Assembly (NCBI RefSeq): GCF_014649855.1
Contig: NZ_BMTV01000027.1
Span: forward strand, 1 to 64,000
DNA: 64,000 bases
Direction: 5' to 3'
Source: Streptomyces roseolus
GTDB taxonomy: Bacteria > Actinomycetota > Actinomycetes > Streptomycetales > Streptomycetaceae
Position numbers and translations under genes: made by a program. Positions 16,437 to 25,363 of the stretch are shown here, in pieces. Every line of letters starts with the position of its first letter. Position 1 is the stretch's first letter. A model generated the notes under the pieces. That model was not told the DNA's origin. It did no database searches and was given only the letters and a program-made list of their open reading frames with translations.

Positions 16437-16730
16437 GGCGATCGGCTCGCGGCGGCCGGTGCGGACGCCGGACTCCTCTTCGTCCGGCGGGGCGACGATC
16501 CGGCGCTGACCGTGCCGCCGGCGGACGGCGGCACGGGGCGAGGGCCGGCCGGGCCGCTCGACCGGATCCGTACCGCGCCGCACGGGCACACCGCCGCCCT
16601 CGGCCCAGCCGATCCGCCTCCGCTTCGAGGCCCTCCTCGCCCCGCGCCCCGCTCCCTCCTCGGCGAGCGGCGCCCCTGACTCCTCGCACGCGCGTCCGGC
16701 ACACCGGGGGACGCGTATTCACCGGATCCG
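16437..16730 (+). other. possible decayed coding sequence downstream of the repeat
   Basis: The frame entering from the repeat keeps very high GC3 until about 16605 (LLFVRRGDDPALTVPPADGG, then RIRTAPHGHTAAL). GC3 then collapses, while the +1 frame becomes coding-like (AQPIRLRFEALLAPRPAP) to a TGA at 16728. This looks like a frameshifted gene remnant, but I recognise no family and see no start. Otherwise the 517-bp gap between rox and the STAS gene holds only the terminator and the tandem repeat. Confidence 0.3.
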
Positions 16731-16817
16731 GTGACTGAGGCCAAGGCGAAACGTCCCTTCCGCCCTGACTACGGCCACCCTCGACCTGACACTTGGACCC
16801 ACCCTGTGGAGCGTCCG

Positions 16818-17207
16818 ATGCAGCTGATCCCCCGTCATGACCCCCATCTCACCGTCCGTGCGGCCGGCGCCCTGACCGTCGCCGTCCTCCGCGGCGAACT
16901 GGACCTCGTCCTCGTCCGCCATCTGCGACCCGAACTCGACGCGCTCGTCCGCGAGGCCGACGCCCTCGCCCTCGACATCCGTCCGCTGGGCTTCTGCGAC
17001 GCCACCGGCCTCGGCCTGCTCGCCCACTGCGCGCGGAGCGCCCGCGCGCGCGGCGCGCACTTCCAGCTCGTCTGCGACCAGCCGTGGATCCACCGCCTGG
17101 TCCGCCTCACCGGCCTCGACGAGCTGCTGCGGCCCGAGCCCGTGCTGCGCCCGCTGCCCTCGCCGCTGCCCGCCGGCCCCCGCGCCCGGGCGGAGCACCC
17201 GGTCTGA
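16818..17207 (+). CDS. STAS domain protein (anti-sigma factor antagonist-like)
   Basis: 129 aa. A STAS fold spans about 8-105: LTVRAAGALTVAVLRGELDL for strands 1-2, then DALALDIRPLGFCDATGLGL, where the phospho-acceptor position normally reads D-S-S/T-G. Here it is C-D-A-T-G, so the acceptor would be the Thr. The C-terminus ends in a Pro/Arg-rich tail. Such proteins switch sigma-factor antagonists; the partner kinase is not encoded next door, though a SpoIIE-type phosphatase lies at 29.6-31.8 kb. ATG 16818 is preferred; GTG 16806 is an alternative. Confidence 0.8.
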   Translation: MQLIPRHDPHLTVRAAGALTVAVLRGELDLVLVRHLRPELDALVREADALALDIRPLGFCDATGLGLLAHCARSARARGAHFQLVCDQPWIHRLVRLTGLDELLRPEPVLRPLPSPLPAGPRARAEHPV

Positions 17208-17229
17208 GGCCCCGCGATACGGTCTCCGC

Positions 17230-17637
17230 GTGCCCGAAGTCCGGCTGACCACGCCCTCCTTCCTCGCCCTCGGCATCATCGACGCGCTGGACGAGGCCAG
17301 TCCGTACGACGTCAAGGTCGCGGCCGCGCGGACCGCCGCCCCCTTCCGGTCCGTGCCGCACGCCCAGGTGTACGCCCGGTGCGACCGCCTCCCGGAGGCC
17401 GGGCTGCTCTCGGAGGCGCGTCAGGAGGGCGGCCGGAACCGGCGGTCGATGCGGCTCACGGAGGAGGGGGCGGTGGCGTTGCGCGGCCGACTCGCCGACC
17501 CCTTCTCCGTCCCGGTCGAGGCGCGCGAACGGGGCATCCTGAAACTCCGGTCCGGGGCGAGCCCGCGCGTCCACGCCCCCGCCCTCGGCGCCCGCACCGG
17601 TGCTCGGCGGCGCCGCCGCGACGGGGGAGGAGCGCCG
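17230..17637 (+). pseudogene. PadR-like regulator, C-terminally eroded
   Basis: GTG 17230 opens a PadR winged helix: LTTPSFLALGIIDALDEASP, VPHAQVYARCDRLPEAGLLS, and RSMRLTEEGAVALRGRLADP. Intact relatives continue with a dimerisation domain of about 60-80 residues after ...LLKLFFGADP. Here the equivalent (GILKLRSGASPRVHAPALG) decays into Arg-rich sequence. There is no stop before the GTG of the next gene, which lies in the same frame, so translation would run on to 17913. It may be a fusion or a truncated pseudogene. Confidence 0.55.
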
Positions 17638-18554
17638 GTGAGCGCCCCCGGCCGCCGCCCCGGACGCGAACCGTCCGCCGCCGTCGCCGTGATGGGAACC
17701 GTCGTCGACCCCGTCAGCCTCGGTGCCGGCGCCCTCCTCGCCGTCGCGGCCCTCACCGGGCACGCGGCGGGCACCTGGGCCTCCCCCGAAGCCCTCGGCC
17801 CGGGCCTCATCGGCGCGGCCATGGTCGGGGTGGCGCCCGCCCTGCCCGCCCTGGGCCGGCCGACGACTGGGAGGAGGCGCGGAGCCTCTACCCGCCTCTG
17901 GTCGTCGTCCTGACCGGGCTGCTCGCCGTCACCCTCCTCGACCTCGGTGCCCTCCGGGTCGCCACCGGCGACCCGCTCTTCCTGGTCCTCTTCAGCCTCG
18001 GCCGGATGCCCGTCGTGGTCCTCCTCGCCCCGGCGTCGGTCGGCTGCCTCGCCGCCCGGTGCCGCAGGCCGGCCGCGGCGGTGCGCACCGGTCCGTCCGG
18101 TACCGCGCTCTCCCGGGCCGGCGGGGTGGTGCCCGCGCCCGCCTGGTCCAGGCCGCTGCTCGCGGTCCTCGGCTCGGGGTGGCTCGGCACCGGCGCCGGG
18201 CTCCTCTTCCTGCCGGGCTTCTGGAGCGCGTTCGTGCCGTGGACGGTGAACCGCGCCGATGCCCAAGGCATCGGCGTCCGGGCGCTCGCGCTCGGCGTCG
18301 GCGTCCTCGCCTCGCTCGCCGAGGACGACCTGACGCGCGGCCGCCCCGCCCTCCGGTCCGTCCCCGCGGTCGCCGTCGCCTGCGGGATCGTCCTCGCCGC
18401 CCGCGCCGCGGACGTCGACTGGCGCTCGGGCGCCGCCGCCTCCCTCCTCGCCCTGCTCGGTGGGGTGTTCACCACCGGGGTGACCGGGCAGGTGCTGCTC
18501 CGCAGGGCGGTGACGGCCGGAAACCCCGTGGAGCGCCCGCGGCCGACCGCGTGA
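17638..18554 (+). pseudogene. integral membrane protein with one frameshift
   Basis: GTG 17638 has a good ribosome site (GGGGAGGAG, 17623-17631). The product is hydrophobic (VDPVSLGAGALLAVAALTGH), but at about 17860 the coding pattern moves from frame 1 to frame 3. There DDWEEARSLYPPLVVVLTGL begins and runs to a TGA at 18552. Joined, it is about 305 aa with eight to nine predicted membrane helices; FLPGFWSAFVPWTVNRADAQ is a recognisable block of a Streptomyces membrane family of unknown role. The lesion looks like one lost base in GGCCGGCCGACGACTGGG. It could be a sequencing error. Confidence 0.6.
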
Positions 18555-18564
18555 TGATGACCGC

Positions 18565-18936
18565 ATGATCGCGCACCCCGCCACGCCCGACCCCGACCCC
18601 CCGCGCCCGCCGGACCCGTCGCTCCCATCCGGCTCCCCGTCCCCTTCCGACTCCCCGCTCACGACGGACTCCCCGCTCCCGTCCGCCTCCCCGCTTCCGC
18701 CGGTCGACACGCTCCTCGTCGTCGTCCCGCACGACGGCCACGCCACCCAGGACTGCCCGGCCGTCCCCGGTGTCGCCGACGCGGTCCCGGCGGCGGTGGT
18801 CTCCCGCGTCGCCGCGTACTCCCTCGGCTCCGACGCCGAGGTCACCGCCCCGGCCGCCGCCGTCTCCTTCACCGCCCCGTCGCGGACGGCCGTCCCCTCC
18901 CCGTCGGCGGGCCCCGTGCGAGGATCGGCCGCATGA
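18565..18936 (+). CDS. small Pro/Ser-rich hypothetical protein
   Basis: 123 aa, not recognised. Residues 8-50 are a low-complexity Pro/Ser/Asp segment with repeated SPLP and SPSP units; the rest is Ala/Val-rich (LLVVVPHDGHATQDCPAVPG). Third codon positions are almost all G or C along the whole frame, which supports coding. The stop overlaps the next start as ATGA (18933-18936), suggesting coupling to the GNAT gene. No ribosome site precedes ATG 18565, so confidence is low. Confidence 0.4.
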   Translation: MIAHPATPDPDPPRPPDPSLPSGSPSPSDSPLTTDSPLPSASPLPPVDTLLVVVPHDGHATQDCPAVPGVADAVPAAVVSRVAAYSLGSDAEVTAPAAAVSFTAPSRTAVPSPSAGPVRGSAA

Positions 18937-19451
18937 TCACGCTGCACCACCGCCCGGCGGACGAGGCCGACCTCGCCACCCTCGTACGGCTCCGGGACGA
19001 CGCCGCCCGCTGGATGCTGGAGCGGGGAATCACCGGCCAGTGGCGGCCCGGCGAGCTGGGCGAGGACCACTTCCGCCGGATCATGGCGCACGGCGAGGTC
19101 TGGCTCGCGGAGCGGGACGGGCGCGTCGCCGGCGCCTGGGAACTGTGGTGGGACGACGAGGACGCCTGGGGCCCGCAGCCGCCCGTCGCCGGGTACGTCC
19201 ACCGGCTCATGGTGGACCATGACGTCGCCCCCGGGGCCGGGCGGCTGCTGCTGGCGGCCGCCGAGGAGCGGGTGGCGGCGGCCGGCCGCACCCGGGTGCG
19301 CCTGGACTGCCTCTCCACCAACCCGAAGCTCGCCTCCTACTACCGGGACGCCGGCTACCGCGTCGTCGGCCGGAAGGACGGCAAGCCGCAGCCGGGCGGC
19401 CCGGCGAAGTCCTTCACGCTGATGGAGAAGGAGCTCCCGCCGGCCGCCTGA
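18933..19451 (+). CDS. GNAT family N-acetyltransferase
   Basis: 172 aa. The complete GNAT fold shows LVRLRDDAARWMLERGITGQ at the N-terminus, the motif A region GYVHRLMVDHDVAPGAGRLL (acetyl-CoA loop D-V-A-P-G-A-G), and motif B LASYYRDAGYRVVGRKDG. The opening with W-M-L-E-R-G-I-x-Q-W is typical of a Streptomyces acetyltransferase subgroup with unknown acceptor. It begins inside the last codons of the preceding small gene. Its 3' end overlaps the convergent AhpD-like gene by 38 bp. Confidence 0.88.
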   Translation: MITLHHRPADEADLATLVRLRDDAARWMLERGITGQWRPGELGEDHFRRIMAHGEVWLAERDGRVAGAWELWWDDEDAWGPQPPVAGYVHRLMVDHDVAPGAGRLLLAAAEERVAAAGRTRVRLDCLSTNPKLASYYRDAGYRVVGRKDGKPQPGGPAKSFTLMEKELPPAA

Positions 19452-20055
19452 CCCTCCGCGGCCCCTCCTCGTCCGCCCCCTCCTCCTCGTCCGGCTGGAT
19501 GCCGGCGAGGAGGTTGAAGGCGCCGGTGAGCAGGTTGAGGCCGACGACCCCGACCACCTCGGCGACGACCCGGTCGCTCCAGCCGTGCGCCCGCACCTCG
19601 GCGACGTCCGCGTCGCCGAGCGCGGCCGGTTCGGCGAGGACCTTGAGGGCGAGGGTGATGAGGGCGGCCTCCCGCGGATCCGTCGAGGTGCCCTGCCGGG
19701 CCAGGGCGATGTCGGTTCCGCTCAGCCCGGCGGCGCGGCCGGCCGACGCGTGCGCCTCGCGGCAGGTGCCGCAGCCGATCCACTCCTGGACGGCGAGGGA
19801 GAGCTTCTCGCTCAGCGCGCGCGGGATCTTCACCCGCTTCATCGCGCGGGAAAGGCTCAGGTAACCCTCGATCAACGCGGGTGAGTTGGCCATCGTGGAG
19901 ACCATCTCGCCCGCCGAGCCGTGTCGTTCGACGATGTCCGCGAGGAGCTCGCGGGCCCGGCCCCGGGCCTGGTCCGGGGTGAGCGCCGGCAGCCGGCGGG
20001 GACGGGTGGGAGTGGCGGCAGTGGTGGGGGTCGTGGTGGTGCCGGTCGTGGTCAT
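19414..20055 (-). CDS. carboxymuconolactone decarboxylase/AhpD-like family protein
   Basis: 213 aa. After a Thr-rich N-terminus the CMD fold carries the AhpD active-site signature E-W-I-G-C-G-T-C-R-E-A-H (Cys-x-x-Cys plus His). This suggests a thiol peroxidase/alkylhydroperoxidase-like redox activity rather than decarboxylation. Helices around ALSEKLSLAVQ and DREAALITLALKVLAEPAAL match the family. The ATG at 20055 has a strong ribosome site (GAGGAGGAG) and overlaps the stop of the upstream P450 as ATGA. A TATACCC/GGGTATA palindrome lies 15 bp upstream, so an internal promoter under CsoR/CstR-type control is possible. Confidence 0.87.
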   Translation of the reverse strand: MTTTGTTTTPTTAATPTRPRRLPALTPDQARGRARELLADIVERHGSAGEMVSTMANSPALIEGYLSLSRAMKRVKIPRALSEKLSLAVQEWIGCGTCREAHASAGRAAGLSGTDIALARQGTSTDPREAALITLALKVLAEPAALGDADVAEVRAHGWSDRVVAEVVGVVGLNLLTGAFNLLAGIQPDEEEGADEEGPRRVRRPAGAPSPSA

Positions 20056-21388
20056 GCACTCCTCCTCTTTATACCCAGTGGGGGTATAACGGGGGTGGGG
20101 TGGTGATCCTTCCCGGCGGCTTCCCCTTCCTGTCCCCGTTCTCTGAGGACCAGCCGGGACGGGCCGTGGAAGACCCAGTCCGGGGCGTACTCCACCTCGA
20201 CGAGCGGGCGGGCGTCCGGCCGGAGCAGGGGCAGCCGGTCGAGGAGCACGGCGAGCCCCGTCTCCGCCTCCAGGCGGGCGAGCGCCGCCCCCGCGCAGTA
20301 GTGGATGCCGAGTCCGAAGGCGCAGTGCCGGCCGGTGGCCCGGCGGATGTCGAGGACGTCCGGGTCCGGGAAGTGCGCCGGGTCCCGGTGGGCGGAGCCG
20401 ATCACCGCGACCAGCCGGTCCCCCCGCCGGACCCGCCGCCCGGCGAGCTCGGTGTCCCGCCACGCCCAGCGGGTCACCATCTGCACCGGCGGGTCGAAGC
20501 GCAGGAACTCCTCCACCGCGCCCGCCACGAGCCCCGGCTCGGCGCGGAGTTCGGTGACCGTCCCCGGCCGGGCGAGCAGGGCCAGGACCGCCTTCCCGAG
20601 GAGCCCGGTCGTCGTCTCGTGGCCGGCCGTCAGGAGGTGGACGCAGGTCGACGTGAGGACCGCCGGGGTGAGGGAGGGGTCCTCCCGGCCGGCCGCCGCC
20701 AGCGCCCCCATCAGGTCGCGCGGCGCGCAGCCCGCGTGCCGCCGGGCCGCCAGCGCGGCCGTGAAGTACCGCTCCAGCTCGCCCGCGGCGCGCTCGGCGC
20801 GCGCGAGGCCCGCCCCCGTCCGGTCGCCGCGCGTGCCGCCCGCCTCCTGGAGCGCGAGCGCCCGTTCCCGGAACCACGGCCACAGCCGTCCCTCCACCCC
20901 GAGCAGCCGGGCGATGACGAGCGGGGGAACGGCGCCGCGAACCCCCGCACCACATCGACGGCCGGCCGTCCGGCGAGCGGTGCCGCCAGCTCCTCGGCGA
21001 TCTCCCGTACGGCCGGCCGCAGTCCGGCGACGGCGGCGGAGGCGAGCGGCGGGTTCACCCGCGCCCGCAGCCGGGTGTGGTCGGGCGGATCGAGGAAGAC
21101 CAGCCAGTTCTCGACGACGCGCCGCAGCGTCTCGTACCCCTCCGGTATCGCCGCCGCCCGCCCGGTCGCCGGAGACCTCCGCCGGTACGCGCGCCCCGCG
21201 AGGACCCGTGCCACCTCCGCGTACCGGAAGAGGTACCAGGTGGTGTCCCCGGCCCCGCCCGCCCCGCCGTCGGGCGACGGCACGGCATGGACGGGGTCCC
21301 GCTCGCGGTAGCGGCGGTAGACCGGGTACGGATCCGCCAGGTCGAGCTGCCCGGGATCGAACGGCGCGAGCCGGTCCGCGCCCATCAT
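20052..21388 (-). pseudogene. cytochrome P450, RebP/StaP-like, one frameshift
   Basis: The N-terminal part (from ATG 21388 or 21385) reads DLADPYPVYRRYRERDPVHA and VVENWLVFLDPPDHTRLRAR, matching my memory of StaP. At 20923-20927 a run of five G (CCCCC in the gene) should be six; beyond it, LVIARLLGVEGRLWPWFRER continues in another frame. Further motifs are the I-helix LLTAGHETTT, E-E-F-L-R-F for ExxR, and the haem loop FGLGIHYCAGAALAR. StaP/RebP perform aryl-aryl coupling of chromopyrrolic acid to the indolocarbazole core. The start overlaps the RebC-like stop (ATGA). The tail after RLVLRERG is longer than usual. Confidence 0.8.
20070..20088 (-). promoter_or_regulatory. CsoR/CstR-type operator candidate
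   Basis: Perfect 7-bp arms TATACCC and GGGTATA around a 5-bp spacer, just before the ribosome site of the AhpD-like gene and inside the last codons of the P450 gene. The ATACCC-N5-GGGTAT shape resembles operators of the copper- or persulfide-sensing CsoR/CstR family. No csoR gene is in the window. Confidence 0.5.
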
Positions 21389-23034
21389 CCGCCCCCGCCC
21401 GGTCGTGCCCCGCCGGTGCCGGGGCCGGCCCCGCGCACCAGGTCGGCGAGGGCGCCGGGGTCGGCGGGCGGCCGTGGCCCCCGCCAGGCGACGTGGCCGT
21501 CCGGCCGCACCAGCACGTACGGACGCCCGTACCGGCGCCGTGGCTCCGCGCCCCCGGGCGGGCTCCACACCCGCAGCGGCACCCCCCGCGCCGCGAAGGC
21601 CCGTTCCGTCGCCTCCGTGCCCTCCGCGGCCCCGGGGCCCAAGCGGAGCAGGGTGAAGCCGGGACCGAAGAGGTCCAGCGTGGAGAGGCCCGCCGCCAGC
21701 CACACGTGCGGGGCCCGCCCGCCCGGTACCGCCGCCCGGTCCCACTCCGGACGGCCGGCGTCCCCGGCCGCCGGAACCGGCTCCCCGGCCGTGTCCTCCG
21801 CGACGATCGGCGACCGGTACCGGTGGGCGAAGTGGGCGTCGGGCGCCTCGAACTCGCGCCGGGGGTCGGAGGCGGCGATCCGCCGCCCCAGCTCCGCGCG
21901 GGCCTCCGCGCCGCGCGGCGAGTCCTCCAGGAGCGCCGGGGCGATGCGCCGGTCCAGGGTGCGGTGCAGATTGCGATGGCTCTCCTCCAGGCCGGCGAGG
22001 GCGACCGGACGCCGTTCGCTCCCGTACGCGTCGAGCAGCCCGGGCCCCGCCCAGCCGGACAGTTCGGCGGCGAGCTTCCAGCCGAGGTCGGCCGCGTCGC
22101 CGATCCCGGTGGCGAGACCGAAGCCGCCGGAGGGGGAGAGGGTGTGCGCCGCGTCCCCGGCGAGCAGCACCCGGCCGTCGCGGTAGCGGGCGGCGACCCG
22201 GTGGGTCAGGTGCCAGCGGGTGTCCGAGAGGATCTCCACCGGTACGTCCACGGCGAGCGCCCGGCGGACCACCCGCAGCGCCTCGGCCGGGCCCGGCGGA
22301 CAGGTGAGCCGGTACAGGTCGCGGCCGTCCATCGCCCGCAGCGGGTAGCGGAGACCGCCCGGTTCGGTGACGAAGTGGACCAGGGCCGCCCGCGCGCCGA
22401 GCCGGTCGCCGAGGCCCGGCGCCCGGAAGAGGACGTTCCGCAGGGTGCGGGTGGCGTGCCGCTCGGGCGAGGCGATCCCGCACGCCTTCCGCACCGGCGA
22501 GGCCGCCCCGTCGCACCCCACCAGGTACCGGGCGTGGACCGTCGTCCGCGCCCCCGCCGCGTCCGTCAGCTCGGCCCGCACCCCGTCGTCCGTCTGCCGG
22601 AACCCGGTCAGCCGGGTCCGCAGCCGCACGGGGCCTTCGGGCCGCACGCCGAGCCGGCGCGTCAGCAGCGGCACGAGCCAGTGCTGGGGGCAGACGGCCT
22701 CGGGTTCCGGCGTGTGAGCGGGCCGGGGCCGCTCCGCCACCGTGCCGAACCGCAGCCGGTGCAGCTCGTGCCCGCCGACCGCCGTCACCCAGGCGACGTC
22801 CAGGGTGTGCCCGGCGGGCCAGCCGGCGCCCCGGATCGCGTCCGCCACACCCCAGCGGCGGAACAGCTCCATCGCCCTCGGCCCGATCGTCGACACCTTG
22901 GGGTGGGTGATCCGCCCGTCCCCGTCCTCCACCAGGACGAAGTCGACCCCCCGCCCGGCCAGGTCGAGCCCGAGCGCCAGCCCCACCGGGCCGCCGCCCA
23001 CGACGAGCACCTCGGTCTCCTCCGTCACCGTCAC
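21385..23034 (-). CDS. FAD-dependent monooxygenase, RebC/StaC-like
   Basis: 549 aa, intact. Motifs are GGGPVGLALGLDLAGRGVDF for the FAD-binding Rossmann fold, YLVGCDGAASPVRKACGI (DG motif), and LLAGDAAHTLSPSGGFGLAT (GD motif, about residue 291). Long blocks agree with RebC as I remember it: ITHPKVSTIGPRAMELFRRW, HTPEPEAVCPQHWL, and DTRWHLTHRVAARYRDGRVL. RebC/StaC acts with the P450 to set the oxidation state of the indolocarbazole pyrrole ring. GTG 23034 is preceded by GGAGGAGGTGA, which overlaps the end of the RebD-like gene; its own stop overlaps the P450 start. Confidence 0.88.
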   Translation of the reverse strand: MTVTEETEVLVVGGGPVGLALGLDLAGRGVDFVLVEDGDGRITHPKVSTIGPRAMELFRRWGVADAIRGAGWPAGHTLDVAWVTAVGGHELHRLRFGTVAERPRPAHTPEPEAVCPQHWLVPLLTRRLGVRPEGPVRLRTRLTGFRQTDDGVRAELTDAAGARTTVHARYLVGCDGAASPVRKACGIASPERHATRTLRNVLFRAPGLGDRLGARAALVHFVTEPGGLRYPLRAMDGRDLYRLTCPPGPAEALRVVRRALAVDVPVEILSDTRWHLTHRVAARYRDGRVLLAGDAAHTLSPSGGFGLATGIGDAADLGWKLAAELSGWAGPGLLDAYGSERRPVALAGLEESHRNLHRTLDRRIAPALLEDSPRGAEARAELGRRIAASDPRREFEAPDAHFAHRYRSPIVAEDTAGEPVPAAGDAGRPEWDRAAVPGGRAPHVWLAAGLSTLDLFGPGFTLLRLGPGAAEGTEATERAFAARGVPLRVWSPPGGAEPRRRYGRPYVLVRPDGHVAWRGPRPPADPGALADLVRGAGPGTGGARPGGGG

Positions 23035-23038
23035 CGGC

Positions 23039-25363
23039 TCACCTCCTCCCCTCCGCCGCGAAGTACTCCGCGTACCAGGCCATCAGCTCCGGCACCCGGT
23101 CGGGGACGCCCGGGCACTCCCGGGCCATCGCCGCCAGATGCCGGAAGCGCATCGCGAAACCGCGCCGGGCCACATCGGGCCTGGCGATGTGCACAGGGGG
23201 CTCCTCCAGTTCGAAGGAGGGGCCCGCGGTCCGCCCCCGCCAGCCCGAGTCGAGCGTGACGAGGAGTTCGGCGAGCGGCCGCATCATCCCGGTCATCACG
23301 TCGATCGAGGCGTTCATCAGCCGGGAGCGGCGCAGGCTCGCGTCCGGGCTCTCGCCGAAGTGCTGGACCATCAGCTGGAGCATCAGGAAGTAACTGCGGT
23401 TGAACAGCCGCAGCACCTGCCGGGCGTGCGCGTCGAGCACGGCGGCCCGCCCCGGATGCCCCGGGTCGGCCGTCGGGTTCCGCAGGGCCGGGTGGGCCGG
23501 CTCCCACGGCGCGCCCTGCCCGCCGGGCCCGTCGGCCCGTTCGGCCATGAGGAGTTCGGCGAGCCGCACGAAGGTCTCGTGGTGCGAGGGACCGCCGTCC
23601 CCCGGCGCGTCCAGGACCCCGCCCTCGCCCTGCTCGGTGACGAAGTCGATGGCGAAGAGCGCGCTCGACAGGTCGTCCACCTCCAGCTGGTAGTCCGGGT
23701 GGACGGAGTCGACGGCCGCCCCCAGGAAGAGGTGGTGCTCCCCGCCGCCCCGGCCCCGCTCCACCAGGAAGAGGTCGGGCACCCGGGTCAGGCCGTCCCG
23801 GATCGCCGCGTACAGCTCGCTCGGCGACCCGAACGGCGTCCCCGTCCGCGGGCCGTCCCACCGCTCTCCCGTCGGCTGCGCCCCGGCCGAGCCGCCCGTG
23901 AGCCGTTCGGGCCGCTCGATCGCGATGAACCGCTGGAGACTGCCCAGGTGCAGCGGCTCCAGGGCGAAGTCCAGCGGCAGCGGCAGCCGCCCCGGCGTCC
24001 CGAAGTCGATCGCCGGCACGTGGAAGGGTTCGCCCATCGCCATCAGCACGTTGTTGACGACGAGGAAGTGGATCATCTCCTCGCGGGCCACGTCGAGGAG
24101 GCTGTCCCTGATGCCCTTCGCCAGGGTCTCCCCGCCGTCCCCGCAGGCCAGGCGGAGCTGCCGGGGCGTCCACACCCCGCTGCGGACGTACGCGAAGCCC
24201 GTCCCGTGCGTCGGGACCGTGTACGCCGCGTACAGGTACTGCAGCGAGGTCGCGAGCTCGACCGTGACCGCCTGCCACAGCGCCGCGCGCAACTGGCCGC
24301 GCGTGGTGATGCGCGGCTCGGCCGCGGGGCGCGGCGCCGGGGCCGCCGGGGCGCGCGGGCGGGCCGCCGCCGCGCCCCGGGAGCGCAGATGGGTGAGGAG
24401 GAGCCGGGCCTTGGGCAGCGTCAGGTCCCGGGTCGGCGGCATGTAGTAGGTGCGGTCCTTGTTCGCCGGATCGCACATCTGCCAGACGAGCTTGGCGTAC
24501 GTCTCCACCTTGCAGCGGTCGGCGAGGCTGAACACCTCGTCGCGCATGAACGGGAACAGCTGCTCGTAGTACGCGAACACTTCGCGGTACAGCAGCTCGA
24601 AGTCGACCTCGGTCGGCAGGACCGCGTCCAGGTGCCAGTCGTCGGGCAGCACCCGCACGGCGGCGCCCGCCGCCCACGCCCAGAAGCCGAGCGCGTCCCC
24701 GTCGTCGTAGCAGGCGGTCGCCGAACCGGGCGCCGCCGCGTCGACCGGCGGCAGGTCCTTTGCCCCCGTCGAGAACAGCAGCCGCGCGGTGCCCGCCCGG
24801 GCCCCGTGGACCGTGAACCAGCCGTCCCCCTCCGCGTCCGTCGCCACCCGGCACGCGGCCCCGGAGGGCGCCGCCTCCGAGCCCTTCCGGCCGCCCGCCC
24901 GGCCGGCCCGGAGCCGTACCACCTCGACGTCCCCGGCGCGGGCGCGCGGGTCGGAGACCACCGGATCCAGCGGCAGGGCGCGCGGGTTCGCGTACTGGCG
25001 CACCTCCACCGCGAGCGGCCCCGGTCGGCCGCGCAGGAAGCTCCGCACCGGCACCTCGACGGCGTGCTCGTCACCGCGCTCGGCGTCCGGATGGTCCAGG
25101 ATCAGCGCGGCCTCGTCCGTGAGCACCACCGCCTCCCGCTCCCGCAGGACGACCCCGGCGCCGTCCCGCACCACCACGAGCCCCTCCTCCGCGGCCCGGC
25201 GCACCGCCTCCTCCGACACCGCCGGCACGGCCGTCACCGCCGCGCCCCGGAAGTCCCCGGGCAGGACCGCGACCGTCAGCCCCGACGCGGCGGTCCGCAC
25301 TTCGAGCACGGGCCCGTCACCACCGCCCGCCCCGCCGCGTGTGTACGGCTCGTTGACCACCAC
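23039..25363 (-). pseudogene. chromopyrrolate synthase, RebD/StaD/VioB-like, N-terminally truncated
   Basis: About 770 codons from GTG 25363/25360 to the stop at 23039. RebD and VioB are about 1000 aa, and the roughly 300 N-terminal residues are absent. The remainder is very close to RebD: VFAYYEQLFPFMRDEVFSLA, ETYAKLVWQMCDPANKDRTY, the ferritin-like helices DVAREEMIHFLVVNNVLMAM, and GGEHHLFL with DYQLEVDDLSSALFAIDFV. RebD couples two indole-3-pyruvate imines to chromopyrrolic acid. The missing part should lie upstream, where RebO-like sequence starts at once, so a deletion of about 0.9 kb is inferred. Translation could in principle restart at GTG 25363. Confidence 0.8.

Noticed and set aside
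17421..19220. A long minus-strand frame opposite the membrane-protein and GNAT genes
   Set aside because: No ribosome site or domain; the plus-strand GNAT motifs are clear.
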